This document shows, piece by piece, positions 1-9,118 of a DNA stretch of 64,000 nucleotides. The first letter of the stretch is position 1. Each line of letters starts with the position of its first letter. This DNA is from Candidatus Sumerlaeota bacterium (GTDB lineage Bacteria; Sumerlaeota; Sumerlaeia; JAFGJS01): positions 62,001 through 126,000 of the forward strand of contig JAFGJS010000054.1 of assembly GCA_016928995.1 (NCBI GenBank). Direction: 5' to 3'. The notes below the pieces were generated by a model that was given only the letters and a program-made list of their open reading frames with translations, ran no database searches and was not told the origin of the DNA. Made by a program: the position numbers and the translations under genes.

Positions 1-280
1 GAGGATGCTGCCCGTATTCGACCCATTGATTATCGTGATTGACATACTTGGCAGCGGCTCCGATGCATTTGGATGGAACATAAACGAGCACAGAGCCCTT
101 GCGCAGACGCTCCACAACATCCTCAAACGGCGCTCGAAATCCGCCATTGTTTTGCTCGCCTTCCATCGCGCCGTAAGCTCGGGCAAACACCTCGCGTTTC
201 CAGGATTCACTGCCGAGCTCTCCGACGTCTGCGTGCGATTCATTGAATAACGAGGTTATCTTTTGATCTTGGAAACTCAT
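1..280 (-). CDS. Unrecognised protein, N-terminal 93 residues, cut by the window edge
   Basis: The minus strand is open from an ATG at 280 to the window edge, and the ATG is preceded by a clear AGGAGAG ribosome site five bases upstream. The visible protein starts MSFQDQKITSLFNESHADVG, continues with a region rich in acidic and aromatic residues, and runs on beyond position 1. I recognise no domain, signal peptide or membrane segment. It is the last visible gene of the minus-strand cluster that begins with the sigma factor at 9118, and is separated from the preceding gene by 122 bases that contain hairpins, so it may be a distal operon gene or have its own expression level. Existence as a gene is well supported by the ribosome site and uninterrupted frame; function is unknown. 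Confidence 0.75.
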   Translation of the reverse strand, partial: MSFQDQKITSLFNESHADVGELGSESWKREVFARAYGAMEGEQNNGGFRAPFEDVVERLRKGSVLVYVPSKCIGAAAKYVNHDNQWVEYGQHP

Positions 281-388
281 TGTCTCTCCTTTTCATCTGC
301 AGCCGCGTGTCCATCCTGCGATGGGCTTGTTCTTAAGAGCGCATGCGAGGCGCTCCATCTTGGCCTCTATTTTCTAACAATGTCGAAA

Positions 389-410
389 CGTCCTGAGATC
401 TTTCAGGACG
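389..410. terminator. Hairpin overlapping a stop codon, possible terminator or attenuator
   Basis: CGTCCTGA at 389-396 pairs perfectly with TCAGGACG at 403-410 around a six-base loop. Read on the plus strand it is followed by GGGGTG and seven T residues, which is the better terminator direction. On the minus strand, where the genes lie, it is followed only by TTTCG, so termination would be weak. The hairpin contains the TGA stop of the 548-aa gene. It could partly insulate the distal gene that starts at 280. Confidence 0.4.
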
Positions 411-2049
411 GGGTGTTTTTTTCACTCGCAACCTCCTTTACTTTTTTTGTCGGGAGAAGGCTCTGCATCGCGGGCGATAAGATTTCGACGCAGCGGCTAG
501 GGGGACAGCTTGAGAAATGCGTCTCGTGGCGGTCTTCGTCATAGAGCGCGGGCACCGCGACGCCCTTTGAGTAAAAACGAAAAAGAACATTTTCAGCTTG
601 AGTCCGGCTGAGCCCTGTTTCTTGTGAGAATATGGCGGCGTCGTATTTTTCCGGAATATTAAACAACTCCGTGACGGTGAAGTTTGCGTTTTTTTTTAGG
701 CCCAGGAATTTCGCCGCCAGACGGCGTCCCAGACTTCTTTCCGGTCCGAAGGCTGTCTTTAGCGACGGGTATTTCTTATCCGGAAACAATTCCTTGCAGC
801 CCTCCGTTGATCGGAGCGACTGGCTCACGGTCCTCCGTATCAGCATATCGAGAAAAAGGAACCGCACGCCCCCCCCTTGCGGAGTGGCGGCAACCTCCGC
901 GAAAACCTGATTACGCCGATCCAATGCGGCCTTGACTTGCTTGGCAAGATCGGCCGCGGCAGCATGCAAGCCCCGCGCAACCATCTGGAGCTTGACCTTC
1001 CGAAACCGTTCTCTCCGGCCACGGCGAGTTTTGACATCATCGCGAATGGCATTCGCTGCTTCAGAAATGCGTTCGGCCTCGCTGACGGCGAGCTGAGCCG
1101 CCAACTCTGGATAGACTTCGTTTTGAAGCGAACCCATCATGGATTTGGCCAAGAGGGAGTAAAAAACCCGCAGCCAGGAAACCCCTTGCGTTTCGCGCGA
1201 CGCCGCGATGCCATCGAGCAGACCGTTCGTTGAGGAGCTCGGTTCGCCGGCTCCGATGAGGTCGGCGTAGATCAGTTGCGAAAGGGGGCTGGCGGCGGAG
1301 ACCGTTTGAATCAGCTTCATCCATTGCCTTGCGGACTCGCTCCTGCTCGGAACGTGATTGCCGGATCGCGCCTGCCTCTCAGCGCGCTCCTCCGTCGCCA
1401 AAACAGACAGCCGTTCGTCAGTCAGCAGACTAACGCGCCAATATGCTTCGATGACTTGCGCGTTGCGGAAGCCGCCGGGCGCAATATATCTCGAGAAACG
1501 CTCAGACAGAGGCGCTGCGCGCAGCGATGCGCACGCGGCGAATATCGTATCTTCCAAGAGCAAGTTGAGCTGAAGAAAATCCCCAGGGAAATCCATGCCT
1601 GTGATTTGATAAATAACCGCGAACGATTTTTTATCCTTGCTGAATTGAGTCAACGCATCGCTCAACGCTCCGGGTGAAATCCGCCCATCCCAGGCTTCAT
1701 TCAGCGCGCAAGCCCAAGCCAGCGGTTTGCCGCCGGATTGACATAGCCCTTGCGGAAACCACCCGTCGAAGACGCTGACATGAGGCCATGCGAGCTTCAC
1801 CACATATTTCAAAAGCCGGGCCGTCATGGCTTCGCGCAACTGACCAAGCTCCGCACAAGCCTCCGCAATATTTCGCGCAGGCTTTTTTAACGTGTTACCA
1901 GGCAAAGGGAGGTTCAACGCGCAGAAATCCCACAAGGAGCCCTGGCTTCGAAGAGCGTGAATGAGCTTGGGCCCCGAGCCCAGCATTGGGCGAAGAGCTG
2001 CGAGGTTGGAGCTCTTAAGCTGCGAAACAATAAAGCCATCGTCAGGCAT
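403..2049 (-). CDS. Unrecognised 548-aa protein of the CHAT/AAA+ cluster
   Basis: I choose the ATG at 2049 ([11 protein letters not shown]), which overlaps the TGA of the upstream AAA+ gene by eight bases, a spacing typical of translational coupling; an upstream in-frame ATG at 2103 would sit far inside the AAA+ gene. The protein is soluble in appearance, with alternating hydrophobic and charged helices, no signal peptide and no membrane segment. A basic stretch lies around residues 345-370 (DDVKTRRGRRERFRKVKLQM) and the C-terminus is lysine-rich. I recognise no family. Because its start is locked to the AAA+ gene it is probably a partner, substrate or effector of that ATPase. This is inference from gene order only. 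Confidence 0.8.
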   Translation of the reverse strand: MPDDGFIVSQLKSSNLAALRPMLGSGPKLIHALRSQGSLWDFCALNLPLPGNTLKKPARNIAEACAELGQLREAMTARLLKYVVKLAWPHVSVFDGWFPQGLCQSGGKPLAWACALNEAWDGRISPGALSDALTQFSKDKKSFAVIYQITGMDFPGDFLQLNLLLEDTIFAACASLRAAPLSERFSRYIAPGGFRNAQVIEAYWRVSLLTDERLSVLATEERAERQARSGNHVPSRSESARQWMKLIQTVSAASPLSQLIYADLIGAGEPSSSTNGLLDGIAASRETQGVSWLRVFYSLLAKSMMGSLQNEVYPELAAQLAVSEAERISEAANAIRDDVKTRRGRRERFRKVKLQMVARGLHAAAADLAKQVKAALDRRNQVFAEVAATPQGGGVRFLFLDMLIRRTVSQSLRSTEGCKELFPDKKYPSLKTAFGPERSLGRRLAAKFLGLKKNANFTVTELFNIPEKYDAAIFSQETGLSRTQAENVLFRFYSKGVAVPALYDEDRHETHFSSCPPSRCVEILSPAMQSLLPTKKVKEVASEKNTPS

Positions 2050-3880
2050 CGGGCCACCCTTTGTTGCTGGCGATCTGCCGCAATTTCTTGAGAATCCCAT
2101 CATCCGGACTCTGCGGGCGATAAAGAGCCTTGGCTTCAGTCACCACATCGTAAATAGTCTTCTGGGTCAGGGTATAATTCCCGTCTGAAATCTCGTCGTA
2201 AGCACGATAGAGCGCGTCGTCGATGGCATATTCAATTTCCGCGCCGGTCATGGCATTGGAGATATTCGGATGCGCCAGGAGCTGACAGAATCGCGTCAGC
2301 GGCTCCGTCGCCGTCAAATCATTGAGAGAAACCGAACGCGTCGTGCTATTTTGCGCCAGTTGGTCGGTGATCGTGTTATCGATCGTGATCTCATGCCCGC
2401 TGTTTTTTTGCAGACGGTCCAGTGCGCGCTTGAGATAGATTCCAAAGATGGATTGACGAGCCTCGGGCGTAGGAATATCCACCCAAAAGATTTGGTCAAA
2501 GCGGCCCTTGCGCGAGAACTCCGGGAAGTGTCTGAGCAAATCTTCAAAATTATTGGCTGTCGCGACGACAAAGACCGATTCCTCTTTTTCGCTCAACCAA
2601 GTCAAAAAATAACCTAAAACCCTGCGCGACACCCCGCTGTCGCCGCCGTCGCTGATTCCCGCGAAGGCTTTGTCAATTTCGTCAATCCAGAGGACGACCG
2701 GCGCCAGGGCTTCGGCCAAGCGCAGAGCCTCGCGCGTACGCTCCTCGCTCTCGCCAATGTAGCTGCCGAACAGCGCGCCGACATCCAAACGAAGCAAGGC
2801 CAGGTTGAACTCTTTTGCGACCAGCTTCGCCAACTGGCTCTTGCCGCCGCCGCTTGCGCCGCAGAGCATGATCCCTTTGGGAGCCGGTAGCGCGTACTCT
2901 TTGCGGATGGATTCACTGACTGCGGCGTCGCGCCGGATTCGAATCCATTCCCGGATCGTGCTCAGACCGCCCAGCTCGACATTGACATGAGGCGTGTAAT
3001 CCAACGCGGCGCTATGGATCGTCTGACTTTTCAAATACAGCATCTGCTCAACATGAGCAGCGACAAGCTGCCGGTTTCCCTGGACCGAAAACATATTGAT
3101 GCCAAGTCGATAGTCCGTCAGCGTCAGTCCGGTGCCGGCGGCGGAGACGAGCTCAATCAAGCGCTCTCTATAGTTTTCTTTTGTTGCTCCCAGCGACTCC
3201 AGATCATCGTCGCTCGGGTCAGGAATATCGAGCTGCTGCGCCTCGACCATTTTGGTCAGAAGTTGAGACAACTCCTCTCTTTCGGGTAAAGGGAAATGGA
3301 TGACTCGAATGTCACGCTTCAATTCAGTCGCCAATTGCTCCGACGAAGGCCCGATCACGATGATCGTCTTATAGGGATAAGACTCACGCGTCTCCCCTGA
3401 CCGTTGCGCCGCGTAATACTGCCTGAGTTCCTGAGCGGCCGCGCGCAACGGACGGACCAGCGAATCCGCTGCGAGGCCTTCCAGTTGAGGATAGATATCA
3501 TAAAAAACTGTCAGGCTGTCGGCGACGGTCGGATTGGTGACAGGATCCGCGTCGATCAACTCCTTGAAAGTGCGATCAGCATGGATTACGCCGTCCTGAT
3601 CGCCCCACCCCTGGGTCTCCTCTATCCCTGGGATATCCAGCCAGATTTGATCCTCAACGGAGCAGGAAGTGATCGGAAGTTGAAGTTCCTGAACTCCCGT
3701 ATTAGCGCACCAGCGTCGCAATCGCTTCCCCCTGTTTTCCCGTATAAGATGCCGGAATGCGCGAACGATGAAATCCATGGCCCGCGCCTCTTCGTAGGTC
3801 TCGATAAAAATGACGGGATAGCCCGCTCGGATTAAGAGCAAAAGGCGATCCATGGTTTCCTGCAACGTTTGTCGAGCCAT
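2042..3880 (-). CDS. Ycf46-like AAA+ ATPase, intact catalytic motifs
   Basis: 612-aa AAA+ protein. The ATG at 3880 is preferred because AAGGGAG lies just upstream and the family N-terminus ([20 protein letters not shown], residues 11-30) follows; the longer frame to 4039 runs into the upstream gene. Residues 1-260 resemble the Ycf46 N-terminal region. The AAA+ module has Walker A GASGGGKS (341-348), the YIGESE pore-region motif (374-379), Walker B LWIDEID (397-403), sensor-1 ATANN (440-444) and an RKGRFD arginine finger (457-462), so ATP hydrolysis is expected. Ycf46 proteins are widespread, poorly characterised AAA+ ATPases. It follows the CHAT fusion by 25 bases and overlaps the next gene, so it is in the operon. 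The CHAT protein's C-terminal half looks like a degenerate copy of this same architecture, suggesting the two form mixed oligomers. Confidence 0.9.
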   Translation of the reverse strand: MARQTLQETMDRLLLLIRAGYPVIFIETYEEARAMDFIVRAFRHLIRENRGKRLRRWCANTGVQELQLPITSCSVEDQIWLDIPGIEETQGWGDQDGVIHADRTFKELIDADPVTNPTVADSLTVFYDIYPQLEGLAADSLVRPLRAAAQELRQYYAAQRSGETRESYPYKTIIVIGPSSEQLATELKRDIRVIHFPLPEREELSQLLTKMVEAQQLDIPDPSDDDLESLGATKENYRERLIELVSAAGTGLTLTDYRLGINMFSVQGNRQLVAAHVEQMLYLKSQTIHSAALDYTPHVNVELGGLSTIREWIRIRRDAAVSESIRKEYALPAPKGIMLCGASGGGKSQLAKLVAKEFNLALLRLDVGALFGSYIGESEERTREALRLAEALAPVVLWIDEIDKAFAGISDGGDSGVSRRVLGYFLTWLSEKEESVFVVATANNFEDLLRHFPEFSRKGRFDQIFWVDIPTPEARQSIFGIYLKRALDRLQKNSGHEITIDNTITDQLAQNSTTRSVSLNDLTATEPLTRFCQLLAHPNISNAMTGAEIEYAIDDALYRAYDEISDGNYTLTQKTIYDVVTEAKALYRPQSPDDGILKKLRQIASNKGWPDA

Positions 3881-3905
3881 TCGTTCACTCCCTTGATTGA
3901 TTGAA

Positions 3906-6900
3906 TCATGCGTTATGGTTGGCCGTTGGCCATGACAACCGCGCGCCTTTCGCCGCCGACAACCAGAATTCGCGAGAGCGTGGATTGTCGTACGACGAAT
4001 GCAGACGGATTGTCTCATCCACCCAGTGTTCGATTTCATCGATGTTGATCAATTTTTCGCGACACTTGCTCAACGGCGCTCCCGGCGACGCAAGACGAGC
4101 CTCCGGCGTCAGAACAGCGCCGGCTTGGTCCGGATCGGTCAAGTCGTTCAGCTGATTCAGAAATTCCACATCCGCCGCGAGTTCCATCAGCTGGCAGCGT
4201 CGCAACGCAACTTGGAAGACATGCGCCCGATATTCCCCCCGCGGAGCAGCAAGGACGATCGACTCGGGGAAATGCCGTTTCCATTGAGCCGTGAGCTGTT
4301 CGCGCGCGGCGCAAGTTCCGATGACGATCACATCCTGTCGCGAACCGACTCCATCAAGCCAATGCAAGATGGCGCCGGAAAGCCGGATCATCAATTTGGA
4401 AATTTGATCAGCTCGGTTCGCTTCCCTGTCTCCAGCATGATACATACGCTCCGAGCGGCTCAATTCATCAATATCCCGCAGCATCACGACTGCGCGCACT
4501 TCGGCGGCGCAACGAAGAAGCGCTCGCATCGTTTCCTCGGATTCGCCGATGCCGCCCCGCAAACACGTTGCGGCGCTCAGCTTCGCCAAGGGCCGGTTCA
4601 AACGCCGTGCGATTTCCCCCGCCAGCATTTCCTGCGCCCGGCGATCATCCCCTTCCAGCAACAACGTCATGTTTGGCGGACGCCGGCCGGATACGTCGCA
4701 ATCGGCCAGATCCTGCGTCCATTGAACCAGCCATTTCTTATACTGCGGCGGAATCGGGACGCTCCCTGGCGGCGGGAGCTCATGTTTGGGCGTCAATACG
4801 CCTGTGCCGTATTGGGCGAACGCCTCAGTTTGCCGCTCTTTCAGCATATCCAACGCTCGAGTGTCGATCACGCCGTATTGCAGCGCGCAAAGACGCAGCG
4901 CGTAGAGGACATCCCGCTTCGCGCACCCCCTGAATTGCATCGACAATTCAATCGCCGCATCCATCGAAACTTGGACATTGGGCATTTTATGAGTGCTCGG
5001 AAAGTTCCAGATGATTTCATACAGCTCCGAAGCTTCCGGCGCCAACAACGGCACCACGGCAAATAAATTCGCGATCGGCTCGGGAATCCCAATCTCATCG
5101 CCTGCCACGATGATGACAGGAGCTCGGTTCGGATTGTCCCGGAACATCCGGAGAAACCGGTGGCAAGGCTGACCCAAATCCAGCCAGTGCCAGCCATTGA
5201 TCACGCACACGCATCTTTGGGCGCGGGAATCCTGGACGGAGCGGTCGGCGATGTAATACAGGCTGTGCAATCCACAGTAGATGCCGGCGCGGAGCTCCCC
5301 AAGCTCATGTCGCCACTCAACCCGCGTTTCCAGCTGATTATCGGGCTCGCGATCAAAGTGACATTCGATCAATCCCTTCTGCGGCTCCAGCGTGAGGAAT
5401 GCATATGTCTTCGAACCTCCGCTCTCGCAAAGACGCCGGATCGCGCTGCGCACATCCTCGAAGTCGGCCGCCGGAACAATAATCAAACGATGCCCCGCCT
5501 GAATCCGTTGTCCAATGGCGTTGACAAAGGCGTCAAGGATCGGGGTTTCTCCGAGCAACAGCTGCTTCATGCGTTTGGACACCAGGTCGCATCCAGGCCG
5601 CAATTTCGGATCAGGCGCAAGACACTCGCGGATCGTCTGGACAAAAGCAGGCGGGATTTTCAGTTTGAGTTCATCCGAAAGCAGTTCCTGCATATAGGGC
5701 GGGATTTGCTGTTTCGGCAGTTGATCTCCTTCAAACGGCGGCTTGCCTGTGACCTTTTCGAAAACCATCACCCCCAATGCCCAGCAATCCGCGCGCTGGA
5801 TGTCAGTTTGATCCGCGGTTGTGGATCCTTCTGGCGGCGCATAGGGAACGGCGGCCGTCCGCCCTGAGGTGACAAAGCTGACCCAATGCCCTTTGACGAC
5901 GATCCGGTCGATTGCATCGCCATCCCTGAGAAGCACACACGCAGGAGACAGGTTGCCGTGAGCCAATCCGGCTGCATGCAGCTCCGCCAGGGCTTGGCTC
6001 AATTCGGCGGTATGCCGGATAATCATCAGCAAATCAACTGCGGCGTTTGTTGACGCCGCATCGCTCGGGATAAGCCAGTTCGAAAAAGACCAATCTGGCG
6101 ACATGTCATCATAGATCAATGCCGCCAAATCTGGGATTTGACCATTGGATGACGACAGATTTTCCACGCGGTCAGGAATCAGATGCCCTGTGGCTCGCTC
6201 AATTGTGCGAAGAGCGCCAATGCCATCCTCGAGCATTTGCCGGATGCCTGTGACATTCTGAAAGTCATCATTGGGGACTTCAACCAGATGCCACGAGCCG
6301 CGGGTGTTGTGCTTCGCAAGATATGCGATTGAATATTCATCATCCCAAACGATGCGTTGCGATATGTATGGTCCCAAGGTGTTTTCCTCGGAGGCCGTTG
6401 AACATCGAACGGCGGTGGTCAGAGCGCCCCTTGCGACGGTCGAACCTTCGTCCAGTTGTCGCGCGGAACTCGCTGGGCAATAGACTTGGAAAAGATGAGC
6501 AAGCAGGGGAAAGCCCAGCGCCTTTTTAGCGTCATAGAGATGCTGAACCGTGGACGATGGATTTGTCTGCCAGCGTTCAAAAAACTCAAGCAACAGGGAA
6601 CGAAGCGTATTTTTACAATTGTTGTTTTCCGGGATGCGCTCCCAACTGCCGATATAGAACCTGACCCCGCATCTGAGGAAACGGCTGGCGAAGAATTCAT
6701 CGGAAGTGGATTGCCGATTGATGTTGCCGGCGCTCTGGCAGCCGCAGGCAAAGATCAACTCCGGCACGGGCAGCAAAGCCCCCTTGCTTTTGTCCAGGAT
6801 TGGTTGGATCGCGTGGGTAAGCTCGGCTATGCTGATAAATTGTTTTGTCGTACGATCAAGCGACCACCCGCTGTTTCGAAGCGTGCCGTCATTGGGCATG

Positions 6901-7514
6901 TGCCCGAGGAAGAGCACAACACGATGTTCGCGGAAGATCTCTCGAAGCTGGCCGACTCTTTCTGTATCATCGATCAGTTGCCCGCCGGGATACTCGTCAA
7001 CGATGAGCCCTTTTTTGATCAGATCACGCACGACCGCCCGCGCCCATTCTGATTCTTGTTTTTCGAACACCACCGCGATATGTTTCTGGCTTTGATGAAT
7101 CGATGTGATCTGCAGCGGAATCACAGTGCGGCAACCTGGGCCTGATTCGCTCAACGGTCCATTCCCCACAAACGCCAGCTCGGGAAGCAATTGCCATGTC
7201 TTAAGCTCATCGACACTTAAGCGATAGAACAGGTTATCGAGAGGAGCGCCGGCGACAGCGTCATAGCCATGCTGCCAATAATTGTTCGCCATGTCGATGC
7301 TCTCACTCCGGGGGAATGAGCCGCCATGCACCAGAGCGTCCCAAAACTTGGACATGAAATCCTTGGTTGCCCCCAAAGCGTTCGGCCATGTTTGGAGATC
7401 ATCCGCCTCAAGGCGCAAGGCGGTTTCATGATCCGCAGACTGTGTGGTGACCGCTGTTCTGGTCGCCACAAAGTCGTGATTCTCGTGATAGATGAAGGTC
7501 AACGAAACGTTCAT
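3906..7514 (-). CDS. CHAT protease - pseudokinase - degenerate Ycf46-like AAA+ fusion
   Basis: 1202-aa multidomain protein. Residues about 140-350 read as a CHAT caspase-like peptidase: a His in FLGHM (H205) and a Cys in ACGCQSA (C259) sit at the spacing and context of the family dyad. Residues about 385-650 read as a Ser/Thr kinase fold: HGNLSPACVLL (519-529) replaces the usual HRDLxxxN, so the catalytic Asp is Asn and the metal-binding Asn is Cys, and no DFG is seen, while YAPPE and DCWALG remain; it should be a pseudokinase. Residues about 660-1190 resemble Ycf46: an N-terminal segment NAIGQRIQAGHRLIIV, then an AAA+ core with Walker A replaced by LEGDDRRAQ (953-961), IGESE retained, and Walker B altered to LRDIDE. 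The CGGAG ribosome site overlaps the anti-sigma stop. Domain calls are by motif; the kinase and AAA+ inactivity are inferred from missing residues. Confidence 0.85.
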   Translation of the reverse strand: MNVSLTFIYHENHDFVATRTAVTTQSADHETALRLEADDLQTWPNALGATKDFMSKFWDALVHGGSFPRSESIDMANNYWQHGYDAVAGAPLDNLFYRLSVDELKTWQLLPELAFVGNGPLSESGPGCRTVIPLQITSIHQSQKHIAVVFEKQESEWARAVVRDLIKKGLIVDEYPGGQLIDDTERVGQLREIFREHRVVLFLGHMPNDGTLRNSGWSLDRTTKQFISIAELTHAIQPILDKSKGALLPVPELIFACGCQSAGNINRQSTSDEFFASRFLRCGVRFYIGSWERIPENNNCKNTLRSLLLEFFERWQTNPSSTVQHLYDAKKALGFPLLAHLFQVYCPASSARQLDEGSTVARGALTTAVRCSTASEENTLGPYISQRIVWDDEYSIAYLAKHNTRGSWHLVEVPNDDFQNVTGIRQMLEDGIGALRTIERATGHLIPDRVENLSSSNGQIPDLAALIYDDMSPDWSFSNWLIPSDAASTNAAVDLLMIIRHTAELSQALAELHAAGLAHGNLSPACVLLRDGDAIDRIVVKGHWVSFVTSGRTAAVPYAPPEGSTTADQTDIQRADCWALGVMVFEKVTGKPPFEGDQLPKQQIPPYMQELLSDELKLKIPPAFVQTIRECLAPDPKLRPGCDLVSKRMKQLLLGETPILDAFVNAIGQRIQAGHRLIIVPAADFEDVRSAIRRLCESGGSKTYAFLTLEPQKGLIECHFDREPDNQLETRVEWRHELGELRAGIYCGLHSLYYIADRSVQDSRAQRCVCVINGWHWLDLGQPCHRFLRMFRDNPNRAPVIIVAGDEIGIPEPIANLFAVVPLLAPEASELYEIIWNFPSTHKMPNVQVSMDAAIELSMQFRGCAKRDVLYALRLCALQYGVIDTRALDMLKERQTEAFAQYGTGVLTPKHELPPPGSVPIPPQYKKWLVQWTQDLADCDVSGRRPPNMTLLLEGDDRRAQEMLAGEIARRLNRPLAKLSAATCLRGGIGESEETMRALLRCAAEVRAVVMLRDIDELSRSERMYHAGDREANRADQISKLMIRLSGAILHWLDGVGSRQDVIVIGTCAAREQLTAQWKRHFPESIVLAAPRGEYRAHVFQVALRRCQLMELAADVEFLNQLNDLTDPDQAGAVLTPEARLASPGAPLSKCREKLINIDEIEHWVDETIRLHSSYDNPRSREFWLSAAKGARLSWPTANHNA

Positions 7515-7523
7515 GCCAATGGC

Positions 7524-8447
7524 TCACTCCGGGTTGCTTGGGTTCGATCCATCATCGCCGGCTTTCAGCGCCGGCGTATCATCACCAACCACCGGGATAC
7601 GAACGACGCTTTCCTTGATTGCGCCATTTTCATTCCACTGGACGCATAAAGAGAATCCATCTTTGCTCGGCGGATTAATAAAGAAACTTGTTTCGGATTT
7701 TTCGGAGTCCAACATCTTCATCCCGGTTTCAGCTTGACCGCCATCGCCAAGGCCGACACGAAACGATAACGGCTGATCATCCAGCTCCAACCGTATGGCG
7801 ATCCTCCAACGAGACTCGTTGCTTGGATCCACCGAGAGATGAAAAACGGCCTGAACTTCCGGAACCTTGACTTGAATCGAGAGAGGATCGATCCCAAGCA
7901 CAGGCACGGGCTGTAAAAGCATATTGCCAGACTCGCCTAAACGTATGCCTGCGTTGAGCATTTCCTTGGAGATCAGCAAAGATTGGCCGATGGCCTGCCG
8001 CACCAGATGCCAGGTCTGGTTGATCAGCATCACGACGGGTTGGGTTTTGAGTATTTCGGGCATTTTGGGAGGAGGAGGCATTTCCATCGAAACAGGAGGA
8101 ACCGGCCCTCGCAGCCGCATCAACGCGCCATAACACAGCTTGCATTCAAGGACATGCCGCCATGACATCCTCAGTTCATCGGTCAGCTCTCCGCTGGAGT
8201 ACTCAGCAAGCCGCTCCAAGGCCATGACATCCAGATGCGGCGGTTCATCGGGAGGCCATTCCGCTTCATCGCATGCCTCGAACGTTCGAAGCGACTTCAG
8301 AAGCATTACGAATTTTCCGTCCTGCTCCCATTCACGGCGGCATTCCGCGCACGTCGACAAATGCTCGCGCACCGCGGACGCCGCCGGCTCATCGAGAACC
8401 CCATCGCGGAATTCCGTAAGCCGCGAACGAATATCGTTACAATTCAT
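7524..8447 (-). CDS. Cytoplasmic anti-sigma factor with two zinc-binding motifs
   Basis: 307 aa. The N-terminus has the ZAS anti-sigma pattern: Cys3, then His29-x3-Cys33-x2-Cys36 (REHLSTCAEC). A second HVLECKLC motif (His98, Cys102, Cys105) gives a duplicated zinc finger. There is a proline-rich linker around 113-132 and a C-terminal part rich in beta-strand-like sequence (from about 185). No transmembrane helix is seen, unlike membrane-bound ZAS proteins, so it should act in the cytosol. A strong AAGGAG ribosome site precedes the ATG. It lies 65 bases after the ECF sigma gene, the classic sigma/anti-sigma pairing, and directly before the CHAT fusion, so the C-terminal beta-rich part may sense or contact that system. 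Family knowledge supports sigma binding; the signal is unknown. Confidence 0.85.
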   Translation of the reverse strand: MNCNDIRSRLTEFRDGVLDEPAASAVREHLSTCAECRREWEQDGKFVMLLKSLRTFEACDEAEWPPDEPPHLDVMALERLAEYSSGELTDELRMSWRHVLECKLCYGALMRLRGPVPPVSMEMPPPPKMPEILKTQPVVMLINQTWHLVRQAIGQSLLISKEMLNAGIRLGESGNMLLQPVPVLGIDPLSIQVKVPEVQAVFHLSVDPSNESRWRIAIRLELDDQPLSFRVGLGDGGQAETGMKMLDSEKSETSFFINPPSKDGFSLCVQWNENGAIKESVVRIPVVGDDTPALKAGDDGSNPSNPE

Positions 8448-8512
8448 CTGAATATCGCTCCTTCAATCTCTCATAATGATTTATTCCCAAATTTCTTTCA
8501 AAAAAATTCAAA

Positions 8513-9118
8513 TTATGACAGCCAATCCTCGCCTGCCTTTTTTTCGATGCACTCGCACAAGACCTTTTTTCCCCGGTGAATCCATGTCGCCACTGTTTTG
8601 CTATCGACGCCGCGGATTTCTGCGATATCTTTGTAGGAATAGCCAAGGAGCCAGAGATCCAGAGCCGACCTATAATTATCGGGAAGCTGCGACAGGCATT
8701 CTTCGATAATGAGCCTCATTTCGTTGGACATGGCAAGCCTTCGAGGATCCGGACTCGTGCTTGGAACTTCAATGCCCTGCTCCTCCACATCGGTCAATGA
8801 CATAGGATTTAAATTTTTTTCCCGCATCCTGGATCGGATCAATTCCAAACATTTATTTGCAGTCACTCTGGCGATCCAGCCGCCCAAAGGTCCTTTAGGC
8901 TTCCATAACGGAAGCTTCTGAAACAGATGAACGCAGACTTCCTGATACATATCTTCCGCATCTTCATTGTTCCCCCCGGCATAGCGCCATACAATCCCCC
9001 AGATCAGCTTTCCGAAGCGCTCTTCAAAAGCCTTCCAAGCAGCAGCTTCTCCGAGAAGCAGGCGCTGGACAAGATCTTGATCCTGGTCAAAATTTTCGTT
9101 TGGTGAAGTGTCTGCCAT
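8513..9118 (-). CDS. ECF-type RNA polymerase sigma factor
   Basis: 201 aa with sigma region 2 (EDAEDMYQEVCVHLFQ and GGWIARVTANKCLELIRSRM-like helices, about residues 52-100) and sigma region 4 (LPDNYRSALDLWLLGYSYKD, then VDSKTVATWIHRGKKVL, about 143-190). No region 1 or 3, as in the extracytoplasmic-function group. It is the first gene of the minus-strand cluster and precedes its anti-sigma factor, so it probably drives this operon and possibly others. A weak AGGAATAGAG ribosome site precedes the ATG, and a TATTATAT-type AT-rich element lies about 20 bases upstream, but I cannot identify an ECF-type -35 sequence with confidence. Sequence-to-family assignment is firm; its regulon is not known. 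Confidence 0.95.
   Translation of the reverse strand: MADTSPNENFDQDQDLVQRLLLGEAAAWKAFEERFGKLIWGIVWRYAGGNNEDAEDMYQEVCVHLFQKLPLWKPKGPLGGWIARVTANKCLELIRSRMREKNLNPMSLTDVEEQGIEVPSTSPDPRRLAMSNEMRLIIEECLSQLPDNYRSALDLWLLGYSYKDIAEIRGVDSKTVATWIHRGKKVLCECIEKKAGEDWLS

Noticed and set aside
389-420. Plus-strand terminator implying a plus-strand gene before 389
   Set aside because: The only plus-strand frames there are mirrors of the minus-strand gene starting at 280; the hairpin is better seen as a feature of the minus-strand operon or chance.
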